Assembly (NCBI RefSeq): GCF_030159055.1
Contig: NZ_BQXQ01000019.1
Span: forward strand, 1-64,000
Length of the DNA: 64,000 nucleotides
Origin: Acidovorax sp. SUPP3334
GTDB lineage: Bacteria > Pseudomonadota > Gammaproteobacteria > Burkholderiales > Burkholderiaceae_C
Reading direction: 5' to 3'
Part shown: positions 34,879 through 45,685 of the stretch, piece by piece
How the letters are laid out: every line of letters starts with the position of its first letter
How positions within the stretch are numbered: the stretch's first letter is position 1
Program-made: the position numbers and the translations under genes
Notes under the pieces: generated by a model
The model's database searches: none
The model's input: the letters and a program-made list of their open reading frames with translations, nothing else
What the model was told of the DNA's origin: nothing

Positions 34879-35400
34879 TCACTTCAGCCGGCGCAGCGCT
34901 GGTGGGCCATCTGCAGAGGATGGCCGCACGGCTTGGGCAGGCGCCTGCATCAGTTCGCGCAAGCGCGCCCGTGCGCGCGATAGCCGCGACATCACCGTGC
35001 CGACAGGAATCTGCAGCACGCGCGCCGTCTGGGCATAGTCCATGTCCTCGAGCGTGACGAGGAGCAGCACTGCCCGCTGGTCCGAAGGAAGGCGCTGCAG
35101 GCACCGGTCGAGGTCGATGGCATCGTCCGATGCGGGCGGAGGTGCCTGATGAAGGCTGTCCTGGACCGTCTCGATGTCCAGCAAGGGCAGGGCGGAGGCC
35201 GATCGCTGCTGGTTGAGGTACAGGTGGTGCATCAACGTAAAAAGCCAAGCGCGCAAATCGCTGCCGGCACGCCAGAGCAACCACTTGCGGCAAGCGCGCT
35301 CCAGCGTGTCTTGCACAAGATCGTCGGCTGCCCAGGCATTGCCTGTCAGTGCCCGAGCGTAGCGGCGCAGGCCAGGCAGATGATCGACGATCTGGTCCAT
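34879..35400 (-). CDS. ECF-subfamily RNA polymerase sigma factor
   Basis: 173 residues with only regions 2 and 4, as in extracytoplasmic-function sigma factors. Region 2: DDLVQDTLERACRKW and LRAWLFTLMHHLYLNQQR. Region 4: LPSDQRAVLLLVTLEDMDYAQTARVLQIPVGTVMSRLSRARARL. It directs RNA polymerase to stress-type promoters that cannot be identified here. It lies between a lipoprotein gene and its anti-sigma gene, all on the minus strand. Confidence 0.94.
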   Translation of the reverse strand: MDQIVDHLPGLRRYARALTGNAWAADDLVQDTLERACRKWLLWRAGSDLRAWLFTLMHHLYLNQQRSASALPLLDIETVQDSLHQAPPPASDDAIDLDRCLQRLPSDQRAVLLLVTLEDMDYAQTARVLQIPVGTVMSRLSRARARLRELMQAPAQAVRPSSADGPPALRRLK

Positions 35401-35428
35401 GGCACTCGCGCCTGTGTTTAACCCCCGT

Positions 35429-35812
35429 TCAAGGCTTGGCGGTGTGCCAGACCTGGTTGACGCCGTCGCCTGTGCGATCGCCCGGTTTTGCGTCCTTGGC
35501 CCAGTAATAGAGCGGCTTGCCTTTGTAGGCCAGTTGGCTGCTGCCGTCGTCGCGGCGGACCACGCTGTAGTCGCCGGTCGGGGTGGCGTTGCCAGCCATC
35601 AGCGGTGGCCAATTGGTTGCGCAGGGACCGTTGCAAACCGATTTGCCACTGCCGGTCGCATCGCGGTCGAACGTGTACAACGTCATGCCGTTGGGACCGG
35701 TCAGGGCGCCGTCCTTGGCCTGGACGCCAGCGGGCCCGGTCATCATCGAAGAGCAGCCGGCCAGGGCCAGTGCGAAAGCGGCCGCGGTCACAGAGGAAGC
35801 AATGCGGATCAT
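35429..35812 (-). CDS. Small lipoprotein of the COG4315 / secreted-repeat type
   Basis: 127 residues. The signal peptide ends in the lipobox LALAGC, giving a lipoprotein. Two short repeats of the family pattern are visible: GMTLYTFDRDATGSGKSVCNGPCATNWPPL and GKPLYYWAKDAKPGDRTGDGVNQVWH. Function unknown. GGAG sits 5 bases before ATG 35812, which decides against longer starts. It is immediately upstream of the sigma gene (28 bases) and may be part of its regulon or operon. Confidence 0.88.
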   Translation of the reverse strand: MIRIASSVTAAAFALALAGCSSMMTGPAGVQAKDGALTGPNGMTLYTFDRDATGSGKSVCNGPCATNWPPLMAGNATPTGDYSVVRRDDGSSQLAYKGKPLYYWAKDAKPGDRTGDGVNQVWHTAKP

Positions 35813-35907
35813 GGTGTCTCCAGTTTTGGTGCGGGCAACGCGAAATGCGGCCCTGCACAGGGATGAACACCAAAGCATGCGCCTTTATTCCCGGCGCCGC
35901 TGAAAAA

Positions 35908-36381
35908 TCAACGGTTTCGGCCCTTCATGGCACGCTCGACCTCGCGCTTGCCTTCGCGGTCCTTGATCGTGTCGCGCTTGTCGTGCTCCGCCTTGCCCTT
36001 GGCCAGTGCGAAATCGCACTTCACCAAGCCGTCCTTCCAGTGCAGGTTCAGCGGCACGAGGGTGTAGCCTTTTTGCTCGACCTTGTTGATCAGCCGGTCG
36101 ATCTCCTGCCGGTGCAGCAGAAGCTTCTTGGTGCGTGCAGCCTCGGGGCTGACATGGGTGGAGGCGGTCTTGAGCGGGTTGATCTGGCAGCCGATCAGGA
36201 ACAACTCGCTTTCGCGAATCACCACATAACCATCGGTCAATTGCACCTTGCCTTCTCGCAACGCTTTGACTTCCCAGCCATGCAGCACCATGCCGGCTTC
36301 GTAGCGTTCCTCGAAGAAATAGTTGTAGGCTGCCTTTTTGTTATCGGCGATGCGGGACTGTGTTTCGGGTTTCTTGGCCAT
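35908..36381 (-). CDS. smpB: SsrA-binding protein
   Basis: 157 residues. SmpB binds tmRNA and brings it to stalled ribosomes for trans-translation. Family blocks: [43 protein letters not shown], then the C-terminal [30 protein letters not shown] tail that enters the ribosomal mRNA channel. Divergent from ratA, as in many proteobacteria. The tmRNA gene itself is not in the window. Confidence 0.97.
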   Translation of the reverse strand: MAKKPETQSRIADNKKAAYNYFFEERYEAGMVLHGWEVKALREGKVQLTDGYVVIRESELFLIGCQINPLKTASTHVSPEAARTKKLLLHRQEIDRLINKVEQKGYTLVPLNLHWKDGLVKCDFALAKGKAEHDKRDTIKDREGKREVERAMKGRNR

Positions 36382-36521
36382 GGGTATTAGATGCGGCGCA
36401 AACCGGGAGATGAAAGCCCTCCCTACAATCGTTGTCGTCTCGCTTCCAAGATTTTAGGCCCACAGGCCAAAGCCCTCCATCGTGCCATCGGCCCAGCGGT
36501 TGAAGGCGCCTTCTTCCACCC

Positions 36522-36962
36522 ATGAAAAAAGTCAACAAGTCCGTCCTGATCTGGTACAGCCCCGAGGAAATGTTCGCGCTCGTCACCGACGTGGGCAAGT
36601 ACCCGGAGTTTCTGCCCTGGTGCGACCATGCCGCCGTGCTGGATCAGGATGAACAAGGCATGACGGCGGAGGTCGGCATTGCGCTGGGCGGTTTACGCAA
36701 GACCTTTGTCACGCGCAACACGCAGGAGGCGGGGCGTCGCGTTCAGATGCGCTTGGTCAAGGGGCCGTTTTCTCAACTGGACGGTGACTGGTGCTTTCAT
36801 CCGGTGGCAGATGGTTCGCAACGGGCCTGCAAAGTGGAGCTGACCTTGAATTACGGCTTCGACAACATGGCCTTGGCTGCGCTGGTCGGGCCGGTTTTCG
36901 ACCGCATCGCCAGCACCATGGTGGATGCGTTCATCCAGAGGGCTGAGCAGGTATATGGCTGA
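36522..36962 (+). CDS. ratA: RatA-family START-like protein (ubiquinone-binding, COQ10 type)
   Basis: 146 residues with a START/polyketide-cyclase fold: VLIWYSPEEMFALVTDVGKYPEFLPWCDHAAVL and LVKGPFSQLDGDWCFHP, the COQ10/RatA signature. Members bind ubiquinone to help respiration, and the E. coli member was also reported to block 70S assembly as a toxin. A TACAAT -10 element is visible at 36424-36429. The smpB / ratA / rnfH order is highly conserved. Confidence 0.93.
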   Translation: MKKVNKSVLIWYSPEEMFALVTDVGKYPEFLPWCDHAAVLDQDEQGMTAEVGIALGGLRKTFVTRNTQEAGRRVQMRLVKGPFSQLDGDWCFHPVADGSQRACKVELTLNYGFDNMALAALVGPVFDRIASTMVDAFIQRAEQVYG

Positions 36963-37293
36963 GCCATCGAACGATGGGCTCTGGCTGGTTGTCACCGTGG
37001 TGCATTCGCCTGGGCCACGCATGACTAGCGAGCGTGAGGTCCGGCTGCCGGATGGTGCCACGCTGGCCGATGCATTGAGCGCCTGTGGAATCGGCACGGA
37101 TGGTGCGGCTTGCGGAATATGGGGGCGGCCGGCGACGCCTGGACAGTTGCTGCGAGATCAGGACAGGATCGAGCTTTACAGGCCTTTGGTGGTCGACCCC
37201 AAAGTAGCCCGGCGAGAGCGTTTCGTTCGCCAGGGCGCACGCTCCACCGGCCTGTTTGCACAGCGCAGACCCGGAGCGAAAGCCGGCTACTGA
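36955..37293 (+). CDS. rnfH: RnfH/RatB family ubiquitin-like protein
   Basis: 112 residues with a beta-grasp fold: REVRLPDGATLADALSACGI and the strongly conserved GIWGRPATPGQLLRDQDRIELYRPLVVDPKVARRERF. The role is unclear; it was once proposed as the antitoxin partner RatB. Start overlaps the last 8 bases of ratA, so the two are coupled. Confidence 0.92.
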   Translation: MAEPSNDGLWLVVTVVHSPGPRMTSEREVRLPDGATLADALSACGIGTDGAACGIWGRPATPGQLLRDQDRIELYRPLVVDPKVARRERFVRQGARSTGLFAQRRPGAKAGY

Positions 37294-37338
37294 AAACCTG
37301 CGGATCGAATGCCTTTCTCCACAGGCTTTCCGTGATGA

Positions 37339-39444
<2,106 letters not shown>

Positions 39445-39459
39445 TCCTTCAGCCACCAC

Positions 39460-39494
39460 AGGCCCGAACTCTCCCAGCAGTGTTCGGGCCTTTG
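39460..39494 (+). terminator. Terminator hairpin between guaB and guaA
   Basis: AGGCCCGAAC and GTTCGGGCCT form a perfect 10-bp stem with a 12-base loop, followed by TTTG. It lies 24 bases before the guaA ATG, so it would end guaB transcripts or reduce guaA expression from the guaB promoter. Confidence 0.75.
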
Positions 39495-39518
39495 TCTTTC
39501 CCGTTTCCGTCGCCTGCC

Positions 39519-41138
39519 ATGCAACACCAGAAAATCCTCATCCTCGATTTCGGCTCCCAGGTCACCCAGCTCATTGCGCGCCGTATTCGTGAAGCCCACG
39601 TTCTCAGCGAAGTGCATCCCTGCGATGTCACGGACGAATGGATTCGCGACTATGCCAAGGACGGGTCGGTCAAAGGCGTAATTCTTTCCGGCAGCCACGC
39701 CAGTGTCTACGAAGACACCACCGACAAGGCGCCTCAAGCCGTGTTTGAACTGGGTGTGCCTGTGCTTGGTATCTGCTATGGCATGCAGGCCATGGCCCAC
39801 CAACTGGGCGGCAAGGTCGAGGGTGGCCACAAGCGCGAGTTCGGCTTCGCAGCGGTACGTTCACGCGGCCATACGGAACTGCTCCGCGACATTGCCGACT
39901 TCACCACCCCGGAAGGCCATGGCATGCTCAATGCGTGGATGAGTCATGGCGACAAGGTCACTGAATTGCCCCCGGGCTTCAAGTTGATGGCCAGCACCGA
40001 AAGTTGCCCCATCGCAGGCATGGCAGATGAAGAGCGCAGGTTCTATGCGGTTCAATTCCACCCGGAAGTGACTCATACCGTACAGGGCAAGGCGATACTG
40101 GAGCGCTTCGTCCTGGGTATTTGCGGTGTGCGCCCTGACTGGATCATGGGTGATTACATCTCCGAAGCGGTGCAGAAAATCCGCGATCAGGTGGGTGACG
40201 AAGAGGTGATTCTTGGCCTGTCCGGCGGAGTCGATTCTTCAGTGGCGGCTGCACTGATCCATCGTGCCATCGGAGACCAATTGACCTGCGTGTTCGTCGA
40301 TCACGGCCTGCTGCGCCTGAACGAAGGCGACGTGGTGATGGAAATGTTCCAGGGCAAGCTTCACGCGAAGGTCATTCGCGTCGATGCCAGCGATCTATTC
40401 CTTGACAAACTGTCAGGTGTGAGTGATCCTGAGGTGAAGCGCAAGATCATTGGTGGTGAATTCGTTACGGTGTTCAAGCAAGAAGCCGCCAAACTCAAAG
40501 CGGGCGACCAAGGTCACAAGGGCGCGACTTTCTTGGCGCAGGGCACGATCTACCCAGACGTCATCGAATCGGGCGGTGCCAAAAGCAAGAAGGCCGTCAC
40601 CATCAAAAGCCATCACAACGTCGGGGGGCTGCCGGAACAACTCGGATTGAAGTTGTTGGAGCCTTTGCGTGATCTTTTCAAGGACGAGGTCCGTGAACTG
40701 GGGGTGGCCTTGGGACTGCCACCAGAGATGGTGTATCGCCATCCATTCCCGGGCCCTGGCCTAGGGGTTCGCATTCTTGGCGAGGTGAAGAAGGAGTACG
40801 CGGACCTGCTGCGGCGGGCTGACGACATTTTCATTCAGGAACTGCGCAATTTCACAGACCCTGGAACAGGCAAGAGTTGGTATGAGTTGACCAGCCAAGC
40901 ATTCACAGTGTTTCTTCCGGTGAAGAGCGTCGGGGTAATGGGCGACGGGCGGACTTACGACTATGTCGTGGCCTTGCGTGCCGTGCAGACCAGCGATTTC
41001 ATGACGGCAGATTGGGCAGAGTTGCCTTATACCCTGTTGAAGAAGGTGTCTGGTCGCATCATCAATGAAGTGCGCGGTATCAACCGCGTGACTTACGACG
41101 TCTCGAGCAAGCCACCTGCCACCATCGAGTGGGAGTGA
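39519..41138 (+). CDS. guaA: GMP synthase (glutamine-hydrolysing)
   Basis: 539 residues. Converts XMP to GMP with glutamine and ATP. The class-I glutaminase domain has the catalytic Cys in [10 protein letters not shown] and the His-Glu pair in [12 protein letters not shown]. The ATP-pyrophosphatase domain has the P-loop [13 protein letters not shown] and [34 protein letters not shown]-type XMP-binding sequence. The C-terminal dimerisation domain ends [17 protein letters not shown], the universal GuaA end. Confidence 0.97.
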   Translation: MQHQKILILDFGSQVTQLIARRIREAHVLSEVHPCDVTDEWIRDYAKDGSVKGVILSGSHASVYEDTTDKAPQAVFELGVPVLGICYGMQAMAHQLGGKVEGGHKREFGFAAVRSRGHTELLRDIADFTTPEGHGMLNAWMSHGDKVTELPPGFKLMASTESCPIAGMADEERRFYAVQFHPEVTHTVQGKAILERFVLGICGVRPDWIMGDYISEAVQKIRDQVGDEEVILGLSGGVDSSVAAALIHRAIGDQLTCVFVDHGLLRLNEGDVVMEMFQGKLHAKVIRVDASDLFLDKLSGVSDPEVKRKIIGGEFVTVFKQEAAKLKAGDQGHKGATFLAQGTIYPDVIESGGAKSKKAVTIKSHHNVGGLPEQLGLKLLEPLRDLFKDEVRELGVALGLPPEMVYRHPFPGPGLGVRILGEVKKEYADLLRRADDIFIQELRNFTDPGTGKSWYELTSQAFTVFLPVKSVGVMGDGRTYDYVVALRAVQTSDFMTADWAELPYTLLKKVSGRIINEVRGINRVTYDVSSKPPATIEWE

Positions 41139-41256
41139 TTCAGAAAAGCTACTTGACGACGGATTGATATCGATGCGTTAAAGCACCGATTTCAATCAAA
41201 GTGCAGTTTGCTAGGCATGTCACGCTGTTTCAGTGTTCCTAGGCTAATAACCAATA

Positions 41257-41284
41257 AAAAAAGCCACACTTGTGTGGCTTTTCC
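41257..41284. terminator. Bidirectional terminator between guaA and hcp
   Basis: AAAAGCCACAC and GTGTGGCTTTT are perfect arms with A-run and T-run flanks. It sits between convergent guaA and hcp and can serve both; it is 17 bases from the hcp stop. Confidence 0.85.
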
Positions 41285-41300
41285 ATTGGCGGGAAGACGA

Positions 41301-41783
41301 TCAGGCTTCCTTGTTTTCCTTGATGTTGAAGCCCATTTGGCTTTCCGCACCCTTGCCGCCTTGGTTGGTTTGTTCCCAGTATTGGGTTTTTACCTTGGCT
41401 GCCTGGAAAGCATAATTCACCAGCACAGAGTCGCTGCCGTCGGTGCCGCTAACGGTCACGCTGGTCACCATCACGTCGGTCAAGGTGATTTTGCCGAATT
41501 CGATTTGCGTTCCGCCTGCCTTGCACAGGGAAATTTCCACTTGGCCCAAGTGCTTGCCGGTCGCGCAATGCTTGAGAACTGCGGGATAGCACTTATCGAT
41601 GGACGCCACGATGTTCAGGTCATGAAAAGTGACCTTGCCGGCTCCAGCGCCGCCGCCACTCGCCATGGAATTCGGCTGCGTGGCGCCCCAAGTGAACGAG
41701 TTGATGTCAGTCCAGCCCTTATGGTTGGAGTCTTGTGACTCACCGCTGGCGCCTTCGACCTTCATGAACATATCTACTGACAT
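41301..41783 (-). CDS. hcp: Type VI secretion tube protein Hcp
   Basis: 160 residues. Hcp hexamers stack into the inner tube expelled by the contracting sheath and can carry effectors in the lumen. The family pattern is MSVDMFMKVEGASGESQDSNHKGWTDINSFTWG, SIDKCYPAVLKHCATGKHLGQVEISLCKAGG and the C-terminal VNYAFQAAKVKTQYWEQ. AGGAGA precedes the ATG by 7 bases. It lies on the opposite strand to the rest of the cluster, with a strong hairpin in its presumed leader. Its usual place, between tssC and tssE, is occupied here by tagJ. Confidence 0.96.
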   Translation of the reverse strand: MSVDMFMKVEGASGESQDSNHKGWTDINSFTWGATQPNSMASGGGAGAGKVTFHDLNIVASIDKCYPAVLKHCATGKHLGQVEISLCKAGGTQIEFGKITLTDVMVTSVTVSGTDGSDSVLVNYAFQAAKVKTQYWEQTNQGGKGAESQMGFNIKENKEA

Positions 41784-41830
41784 TATTGCTTCTCCTGTAG
41801 TTGCGATTTGGTACGCAAAGTCAATGAAAA

Positions 41831-41867
41831 GTCAGCGAATTCCCTCAAGCCGAAGGAATTCGCTGAC
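41831..41867 (-). promoter_or_regulatory. Perfect 13-bp hairpin in the hcp leader (possible attenuator)
   Basis: GTCAGCGAATTCC and GGAATTCGCTGAC are perfectly complementary with an 11-base loop. On the minus strand the stem is followed by TTTTCATTGACTTTG, an imperfect T tract, 48 bases before the hcp start. It could be an attenuator, an mRNA-stabilising hairpin, or a dyad operator. Confidence 0.6.
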
Positions 41868-42206
41868 CTGAGAAAACAGTCACACTACAGAAGGGCTGTG
41901 GCAGGAGAAATTAATACCCGTTGGGGTTGTGCATTCCTCCCGTTGAACTGCGTCTTACAGCGCCAACTGTGATCTGTTTATCTGCCGAGGATCATAAGAG
42001 TTAGGCATGTCATTTCGATGATGCAAGTTGGGTCTAATTAGCGCTGCTGAGAAACAGAGGAAACAATTTGTGTTGGCTGCGAGAATGGCTTCCATTGGTA
42101 ACTGTTTCACTTGATGTGAAGGTAGACTCGCCTGTTTCGAAAATAGCACTGTGAGGGCAGGCGGCCCGCTTGATCGCTGTCGCGTAGCAGGGCTGACGGG
42201 AGGAGC

Positions 42207-42380
42207 ATGGTCACGCTGCTGATCTATGATGCGGCGGCGCGCTCAAGGATTGCCAAGAGACTTCAGAAGTCCCCAGCAATTTATGCTGACCTCCAGGTGC
42301 CAGCGTCATTTCTCACCCGCTACAGAAGCGGAAGGAGGGGCGCTCAGAGTTGGCTTGACTCGTTCTCATACAACCTCTAA
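42207..42380 (+). CDS. Possible small protein (57 residues)
   Basis: ATG 42207 is preceded by GGGAGGAG, close to a ribosome-binding site though tight. The translation starts MVTLLIYDAAARSRIAKRLQ and ends SWLDSFSYNL. It matches nothing known to me. It ends 26 bases before the kinase start. Basic, no signal or membrane segment. It may equally be chance or the remnant of another gene. Confidence 0.2.
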   Translation: MVTLLIYDAAARSRIAKRLQKSPAIYADLQVPASFLTRYRSGRRGAQSWLDSFSYNL

Positions 42381-42406
42381 GACATAGATGCGCGAAGCGT
42401 GAAAAC

Positions 42407-44368
42407 ATGCACAAGGAAATAAGTGGTTCGGCGAACTGCCTGGCTCCCGGTGTCCAGGTTGGTGAATACCGGCTGAGCGATGTCATTGGAGAGGGTGGAT
42501 TCGGTATCGTTTACCGGGCCAGAGACCTGAGCCTTGATCGCATCGTTGCGATCAAGGAGTACATGCCTTCTACGCTGGCAGGCCGCAAGGAGTCCAACCA
42601 GATCCATGTCCGGTCTCAGCACCGCGGTGCTTTCGATGCGGGTTTGCGCAGCTTCATCAATGAAGCGCGCCTATTGGCCAAGTTTTCCCATCCAGCATTG
42701 GTGCATGTATATCGGTTCTTCGAGGCAAATGGGACTGCATACATGGTCATGCAGTATTACGAAGGGCAGACTTTCCGCGCCTTCTTGAATCAGCAACCCA
42801 AGGCCATGGATGAGCAATGGCTTTCGGCCATCATCGCCCCAATCCTTGATGTGCTGGAGATGCTGCACGCTGCGGACTGTTACCACCGGGACATCGCCCC
42901 GGACAACATATTCCTGCAGTCCTCCGGCATGCCTGTCCTTTTGGATTTCGGTGCGGCCAGGCGGATCATCGGGGATATGACTCAGGCTTTGACCATGGTA
43001 CTGAAGCCTGGCTTTGCTCCGATCGAGCAGTACGTGGATGATGGAGCGATGCCGCAAGGGGCATGGACGGACATCTACCAACTGGGGGCATTGCTTTATC
43101 TGTCGATCACGGGCCGTCCTCCAGCAACATCAGTTGCTCGGATGATCAACGATCCAGTCTCTACCCTTGTTCCCGAGAATTGTCCCGGCTTCAGTGCAAG
43201 ATTTCTCAGTGGTGTGCATCATGCCTTGGCGATCAAGCCGCAGGATCGGCCCCAGTCCATTGGCGAGTTGCGCCACCTTTTGGGACTCAAGACCGTCACG
43301 CTGTCCTGGCCCAGTTCGGGAATGATGGGTTTGGGGGCCGCGGAGTCTTCTTTTTCTCCTTCTCTGGATTTCGACGCTCCGGCTGTTGTATCGATCCCAG
43401 CTGCGGCGCCAGCCCCATCCCCTGCAGAGGCTGTCCCAACGCCTTTAATCCCACAGCTCGAAGCAGGGCGTATTACGGCCCAGCCTCAGGCCTTGCAACC
43501 CATACCGATTCCTCCCGCCCATCAGCAGGAGCGCATTCCTTCAGAAGCCCGCGCATCAAGAGACGTCCAGTCTGTCATTCCTCCGCCATTGACGCCTTCT
43601 GTGCCTCGACCCGACATCCGTGCGCGCAAGGTTAAAACGGCGCAGGTCAAAGGAGAGGCTGTTGCGCAAAGGTCGCCATCAAAGCGTGCTGTATGGCTCC
43701 TTCCCGCACTCGGCTTCGCTGCTTTCGTGCTGATCGCAGGCGGAGGTGCATGGTGGTTCACCATTGGAAACGAGGGGGCGAAGCAGGAGGTGGTGCTGCC
43801 TAATTCGCAGGAGCTTGACCAATGGGGTTTGGCTTCGCGTATCAACACGCCTGATTCATTGCGGACTTACCTGAGTCTTTTTCCTAGCGGGACCCACCGT
43901 GCCGAGGCCGAGGAAAGGCTTGCCGGCTTGATGTCTCCGGCCCTGCCTGCATCCGTTCCATTGGCGCCGCAAGCGCCGGCCTCTGCACCATTGGTCGTAG
44001 CCTCTGCTGCGCCTGCCGCAGTGACGGATGTCGCGGCTGCAAAGTTGCCTGTGCCGCCGGCACCTGCTGCATCAACGCCTGCGTTGCCGGCAGTCATGCC
44101 CCCGCCAGAAGACCCCGCACGCACGCTGGCCCAAGCTGCTCGTGCTGCAGATGCTGAGAACAAGGGCAAGATTATTTTGCGGGTCATGCCCTGGGGAAAT
44201 GTGTCTGTGGACAGAGTGCCCGCAGGAACCACGCCACCACTGACCCAACTCACTTTGACAGAAGGCCTTCATCGCATCGACATCTCCAACCCCGTTGCGC
44301 CTACCGTGACGAAAATGGTGTTGGTGAAAAAGGGCGAATCGTTCGTCCTGACGCATAAGTTCGAATGA
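42407..44368 (+). CDS. T6SS-associated Ser/Thr protein kinase with C-terminal PEGA domain (PpkA-like)
   Basis: 653 residues. The cytoplasmic kinase domain (about 18-290) has the Gly loop GEGGFGIVYRA, Lys50 in VAIKEYMP, catalytic HRDIAPDN (Asp162) and DFG at 180-182, so it should be active. A Pro/Ala linker leads to a membrane helix (LLPALGFAAFVLIAGGGAWWF, about 431-452) and a periplasmic tail ending in a PEGA-type domain (IILRVMPWGNVSVDRVPAGT...PPLTQLTLTEGLHRIDI). In type VI systems such kinases phosphorylate the FHA protein and switch on assembly; a PP2C gene and the FHA gene lie downstream. First gene of the plus-strand operon; stop overlaps the next ATG. Confidence 0.9.
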   Translation: MHKEISGSANCLAPGVQVGEYRLSDVIGEGGFGIVYRARDLSLDRIVAIKEYMPSTLAGRKESNQIHVRSQHRGAFDAGLRSFINEARLLAKFSHPALVHVYRFFEANGTAYMVMQYYEGQTFRAFLNQQPKAMDEQWLSAIIAPILDVLEMLHAADCYHRDIAPDNIFLQSSGMPVLLDFGAARRIIGDMTQALTMVLKPGFAPIEQYVDDGAMPQGAWTDIYQLGALLYLSITGRPPATSVARMINDPVSTLVPENCPGFSARFLSGVHHALAIKPQDRPQSIGELRHLLGLKTVTLSWPSSGMMGLGAAESSFSPSLDFDAPAVVSIPAAAPAPSPAEAVPTPLIPQLEAGRITAQPQALQPIPIPPAHQQERIPSEARASRDVQSVIPPPLTPSVPRPDIRARKVKTAQVKGEAVAQRSPSKRAVWLLPALGFAAFVLIAGGGAWWFTIGNEGAKQEVVLPNSQELDQWGLASRINTPDSLRTYLSLFPSGTHRAEAEERLAGLMSPALPASVPLAPQAPASAPLVVASAAPAAVTDVAAAKLPVPPAPAASTPALPAVMPPPEDPARTLAQAARAADAENKGKIILRVMPWGNVSVDRVPAGTTPPLTQLTLTEGLHRIDISNPVAPTVTKMVLVKKGESFVLTHKFE

Positions 44369-45177
44369 TGCGCTCTTGGTCGTTTTCAAAGCTCAGGTAT
44401 GCCGCATGCGCCGTTGCTCTGGCCCATGCGTCCTTCAGTCATGCCGCATTGGATTGCGATGAAAAGCCGCTACCGACGAGGTCTGACGCCGCTTCGGTCA
44501 ACACGGGTCGCCAGTATCTGGGGCAGGGTGTGGCGCTGTTTGACGCAAAGGACTTTCAGACCGCCGAACGTGCTTTTCAGTCCGCGTTATTCGCAGGCTT
44601 GCCCGATACGCAAGAGCGCGCTTCCGCACACAAATATTTGGCGTTCATCTATTGCACCAACGGAGAAAGCAAGCGGTGCGAAGCTGAGTTCGACGCGGCC
44701 TTTTCGGTGCGTCCTTCATTCAGGATCGACGGCTACGAACTCAATGGAACCCCCTGGCGGAGCGCGTATTTCCGATCACAGGCGCGATGGGCCACCCGCT
44801 GCGGGAAACCTGTTCTCGATGCCTCGGCAGATCCCGCAACGGCCGGTACCCCCGCCCGGCCAATGGAAGCGGCCGTTGCGGTTCCAGCGCCCCGTACATC
44901 CGCTAGCCAGGGTTCTGGTTCAGTGCCGGTCAGCGCGCTGTTTAAAACTCCAGACCGGGACTCGGCATTCAATGTTCGAATCCGGCTCAGTCCATGGGGC
45001 AATGTGCAGGTGGACGGAAAACCGTTAGGGGTCAGTCCCCCGCTAACCCAGTTGAAATTGGCTGTGGGCACCCATTCCCTGGAATTGTCTAATCCAGGCT
45101 TTGAAACCCTGAAAAAAACGATCACGGTCATCGATGGAGAAACTGTCACCATCGAACATGATTTTGATGCGAGGTAG
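44365..45177 (+). CDS. Exported protein with TssQ-like helical domain plus PEGA domain
   Basis: 270 residues with a signal peptide ending FSHAALDC (no clear lipobox). Residues about 45-150 (TGRQYLGQGVALFDAKDFQTAERAFQS; HKYLAFIYCTNGESKRCEAEFDAAFSVRPSF) are TPR-like and resemble the protein encoded next. Residues about 203-270 (RIRLSPWGNVQVDGKPLG..PPLTQLKLAVGTHSLEL) closely resemble the PEGA tail of the upstream kinase. It thus joins modules of both neighbours. It probably sits in the periplasm, perhaps contacting the kinase tail. ATG overlaps the kinase stop (ATGATG). Confidence 0.8.
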   Translation: MMRSWSFSKLRYAACAVALAHASFSHAALDCDEKPLPTRSDAASVNTGRQYLGQGVALFDAKDFQTAERAFQSALFAGLPDTQERASAHKYLAFIYCTNGESKRCEAEFDAAFSVRPSFRIDGYELNGTPWRSAYFRSQARWATRCGKPVLDASADPATAGTPARPMEAAVAVPAPRTSASQGSGSVPVSALFKTPDRDSAFNVRIRLSPWGNVQVDGKPLGVSPPLTQLKLAVGTHSLELSNPGFETLKKTITVIDGETVTIEHDFDAR

Positions 45178-45178
45178 C

Positions 45179-45658
45179 ATGAAAAACAGAATTCCATCAT
45201 TAATGAGCTATTGCGTGCTAGGCCTTGTGCTGACTGCTTGCCAGACAGCGCCGGATGCTCCGAAGACGTCTGCCGCCGATGCTTCGACGCAGCAGTCGGC
45301 CACTCCCGAACCCACGAAGCTGGACCCGGTAGCCGCCAAGGAGCAGGCGTTGAATCGTGCGCTGGACACCTATGCGGATGGTCGCTACGACGATGCGATA
45401 GCGGCACTGAACCCATTGATCGGCGCCACTGAACTTCCATTGGCGTCTCAGGTGAAGGTGCTCAAGTTCATTGCCTTCAGCCACTGTGCCATGGGGCGTT
45501 TGAGGCAGTGCCGTCAGCATTTTGATCTGGCGCTGGAGCAGGATCCCACCTTCCAGTTGACCGAAGCGGAAAAGGGCCATCCGGTCTGGGGCCGCGAATT
45601 CAATGCGGCGCGCGCAGCCGCTGCCCGTGCGAAACGCACCAACAAAAAAGCCTCTTGA
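45179..45658 (+). CDS. tssQ: TssQ-family T6SS-associated lipoprotein
   Basis: 159 residues. The signal peptide ends with the lipobox LVLTAC, so it is lipidated. The body is TPR-like: ALDTYADGRYDDAIAALNPLI, then VKVLKFIAFSHCAMGRLRQCRQHFDLALEQDPTFQLTEAEKGHPVW. The C-terminus is basic. Proteins of this kind accompany type VI clusters of Burkholderiales; their job is not established. The start 1 base after the previous stop gives the lipobox in the right place. Confidence 0.75.
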   Translation: MKNRIPSLMSYCVLGLVLTACQTAPDAPKTSAADASTQQSATPEPTKLDPVAAKEQALNRALDTYADGRYDDAIAALNPLIGATELPLASQVKVLKFIAFSHCAMGRLRQCRQHFDLALEQDPTFQLTEAEKGHPVWGREFNAARAAAARAKRTNKKAS

Positions 45659-45685
45659 GCACCAAGGAACAGTCAGGCACGTCCC

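Larger units (their letters stand above)
41784..42406. other. Divergent regulatory region between hcp and the kinase gene
   Basis: 623 bases that must hold the promoters of hcp and of the main T6SS operon. Composition is A/T-richer than its surroundings up to about 42150. It contains a perfect 13-bp hairpin (41831-41867) and one small open frame (42207-42380). No sigma-54 -24/-12 element was found on either strand. Confidence 0.6.
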
